Positions 63,012-64,000 of a stretch of 64,000 nt of DNA are shown here, piece after piece; position 1 is the stretch's first letter, and the number at the start of each line of letters is the position of its first letter. The DNA is from Astragalus membranaceus (Eukaryota > Streptophyta > Magnoliopsida > Fabales > Fabaceae). A model generated the notes under the pieces. That model was not told where the DNA came from. It did no database searches and worked only from the letters and a program-made list of their open reading frames with translations. The position numbers were made by a program, and so were the translations under genes. The stretch spans positions 173,259,144 to 173,323,143 of the forward strand of contig CM076854.1 of the NCBI GenBank assembly GCA_039519185.1, in the 5' to 3' direction.

Positions 63012-63675
63012 GTCAAGAGTTTCTAGAGGCACCAACAACATTTCTATTTTGTAGAACGGAATCCATTCCGTTCAAATTCCTTGGGATATTGGTGGGGGCT
63101 AATCCTAGGCGGTCTTCTTCGTGGAACCCGTGATAATCTTCAAAAGAGACTTTCTTGTTGGAAGGGTCGTTCCTTATCTATTGGAGGCCGAGTAACGCTC
63201 ATTAACTCTGTTTGGAATTCTATCCCTTTATATTGTTTTTCCTTTTATAAAGCTCCAAAGGCGGTTATCAAGTCTATGGTGAAAATTCAGAGAGACTTTT
63301 TGTGGGGGATTGAAGAGGGGGCTCGAGGTATGTATTGGGTGGCGTGGGACAAAGTTTGCAAACCAAAGAAGGAGGGAGGCCTTGGCATAAAAAATTTAGA
63401 ATTGTTCAATTTAGCGTTATTAGCCAAGTGGAAGTGGAGGATGTTAGTAGAGGAAAAGGCTAGTTGGAGAGATTTAATTTTGTATCGGTATGGTGATGCT
63501 TTCGTTCGCTTCTTCATGGTACTACCGATTCAACGATTAATTCTAGTTGTTCTATTTGGTGGCGAGACTTAATTGCTATTGATCATTACCATACGGAGGG
63601 GTGGTTTGGTTCGTGTATTCGGAGAGGCTTGGGAGATGGGAGTACAATTGATTTTTGGGATGATAGGTGGCTTGG
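63012..63675 (+). pseudogene. LINE post-reverse-transcriptase region
   Basis: The frame 63081-63572 encodes RDNLQKRLSCWKGRSLSIGG then RVTLINSVWNSIPLYCFSFY, the conserved region after L1 reverse transcriptase, and AWDKVCKPKKEGGLGIKNLE. Another frame continues to IDFWDDRWLG near 63670, where the Ogre-like LTR begins. The zinc-knuckle or RNase H end is not in the window. Confidence 0.88.
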
Positions 63676-64000
63676 TGTTGCGCCCGAAAAAGTCCCTGAG
63701 GGGATTTTCTTCGTTTACAACCTTTTAAAACAATGAAGTCGCCACCAATATTTTTTCTAAGGAAAATATTGAAGAAAAACCTTTTTGGAAAGCGGATGGC
63801 CTTTTGGAAAACCGGAGAATTTGGGTTCGGGGGTCGGTTAGGCATGGGGAAGGTATTAGCACCCCACACCTCCTTTCTACCGAAAGGGAACCTTTAATTA
63901 AACGTGTGGTTTTAAGTGTTGATTTGGGAAATACTTAAATTTGCCTCAAAAGGAATGAGAAGACTTAATGAAAACTTTTATTTTTGGCGCTTGACGAGAG
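63676..64000 (+). mobile_element. Start of an Ogre-like Ty3/gypsy LTR, cut by the window edge
   Basis: The segment starts TGTTGCGCCCGAAAAAGTCC inside the LINE. It carries the block I associate with legume Ogre/TAT-type elements: GTCGCCACCAAT (63738), GGGTTCGGGGGTCGGTTAGG (about 63824) and GGGAAGGTATTAGCACCCC (about 63846). In a complete copy it would run further right. Its target duplication cannot be seen. Confidence 0.65.

Larger units (their letters stand above)
61112..63675 (+). mobile_element. L1-type LINE remnant
   Basis: Plus-strand remnant of a non-LTR retrotransposon. It starts inside the endonuclease domain right at the CACTA-like edge and is cut at 63675 by an Ogre-like LTR. It contains endonuclease, reverse transcriptase and the start of the region after it, in several frames. 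The N-terminal endonuclease and ORF1 are absent. Poly(A) and target duplications are not visible in the window. Confidence 0.9.

Overview
The window looks like a plant nuclear chromosome segment from a dicot, most likely a legume. It is AT-rich and packed with nested LTR retrotransposons. It carries two spliced DUF674 genes (a plant-specific family often found in tandem in legumes) and ends in a partial LTR with the conserved block I associate with legume Ogre elements. There is no prokaryotic gene organisation. I found no tRNA or rRNA gene and no CRISPR array. The only host genes I can support as possibly intact are the two DUF674 paralogues at about 48.4-49.3 kb and 56.2-57.1 kb, both on the minus strand. 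A short cytochrome b5-like exon fragment lies at 21.6 kb.

Layout. 1-771: non-coding sequence that recurs at 50-51.5 kb. 772-5355: Ty1/copia element (copia-1, minus) with 202-206 bp LTRs and a decayed gag-pol. 5356-6415: non-coding, recurring at 51.5-52.4 kb. 6416-21112: a decayed Athila-type Ty3/gypsy element (minus), truncated upstream. It has been split by a hAT remnant (about 9.7-10.5 kb), an internally deleted non-autonomous gypsy element (10936-14082, minus) and a complete non-autonomous gypsy element (15081-19904, plus). 21113-23290: non-coding, with the cytochrome b5-like fragment and a segment that recurs at 54.6-55.0 kb. 23291 to about 45.2 kb: a second copia element (copia-2, minus). 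It is broken by a CACTA transposon (25853-31906) flanked by a 562-bp duplication of copia sequence, and by a 10.8-kb Athila-type gypsy element (gypsy-3, 32490-43260, plus). 45438-48179: a Mutator-like element with a 9-bp target duplication. 48439-49288: DUF674 gene 1. 49.3-56.1 kb: the second, less invaded copy of the flanking unit, with a 956-bp Mutator-type element at 50347-51302. 56185-57075: DUF674 gene 2, with a probable solo LTR just upstream of its ATG, then a 5'-truncated LINE tail and two palindromic MITEs. 58.3-61.1 kb: AT-rich repeats. 61112-63675: L1-type LINE remnant. 63676-64000: start of an Ogre-like LTR.

How it fits together. The host locus appears to be a tandem duplication of a DUF674 gene plus about 6 kb of flank. 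Copy 1 has been inflated to nearly 49 kb by nested insertions, whereas copy 2 is still about 8 kb. Each copy therefore supplies pre-insertion empty sites for transposons in the other, which fixes several boundaries to the base and orders the insertions. An Athila-type LTR fragment is present in both copies and so predates the duplication. Copia-1, the Mutator-like element, and probably the CACTA, copia-2 and gypsy-3 insertions came later.

The most unusual signals are: (1) a GC-rich near-palindromic motif of the type CGCTACAGCG in about eleven clusters along gypsy-3, in LTR, leader, gag, pol and ORF3, with different copy numbers in its two LTRs; (2) a different motif, TCGCGACGCGA, behaving the same way in the LTRs of the non-autonomous gypsy family; (3) a 562-bp target duplication around a CACTA element that has lost one 18-bp terminus; and (4) a solo LTR at the promoter position of one DUF674 gene. 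All statements come from reading by eye; no alignment or database search was run.
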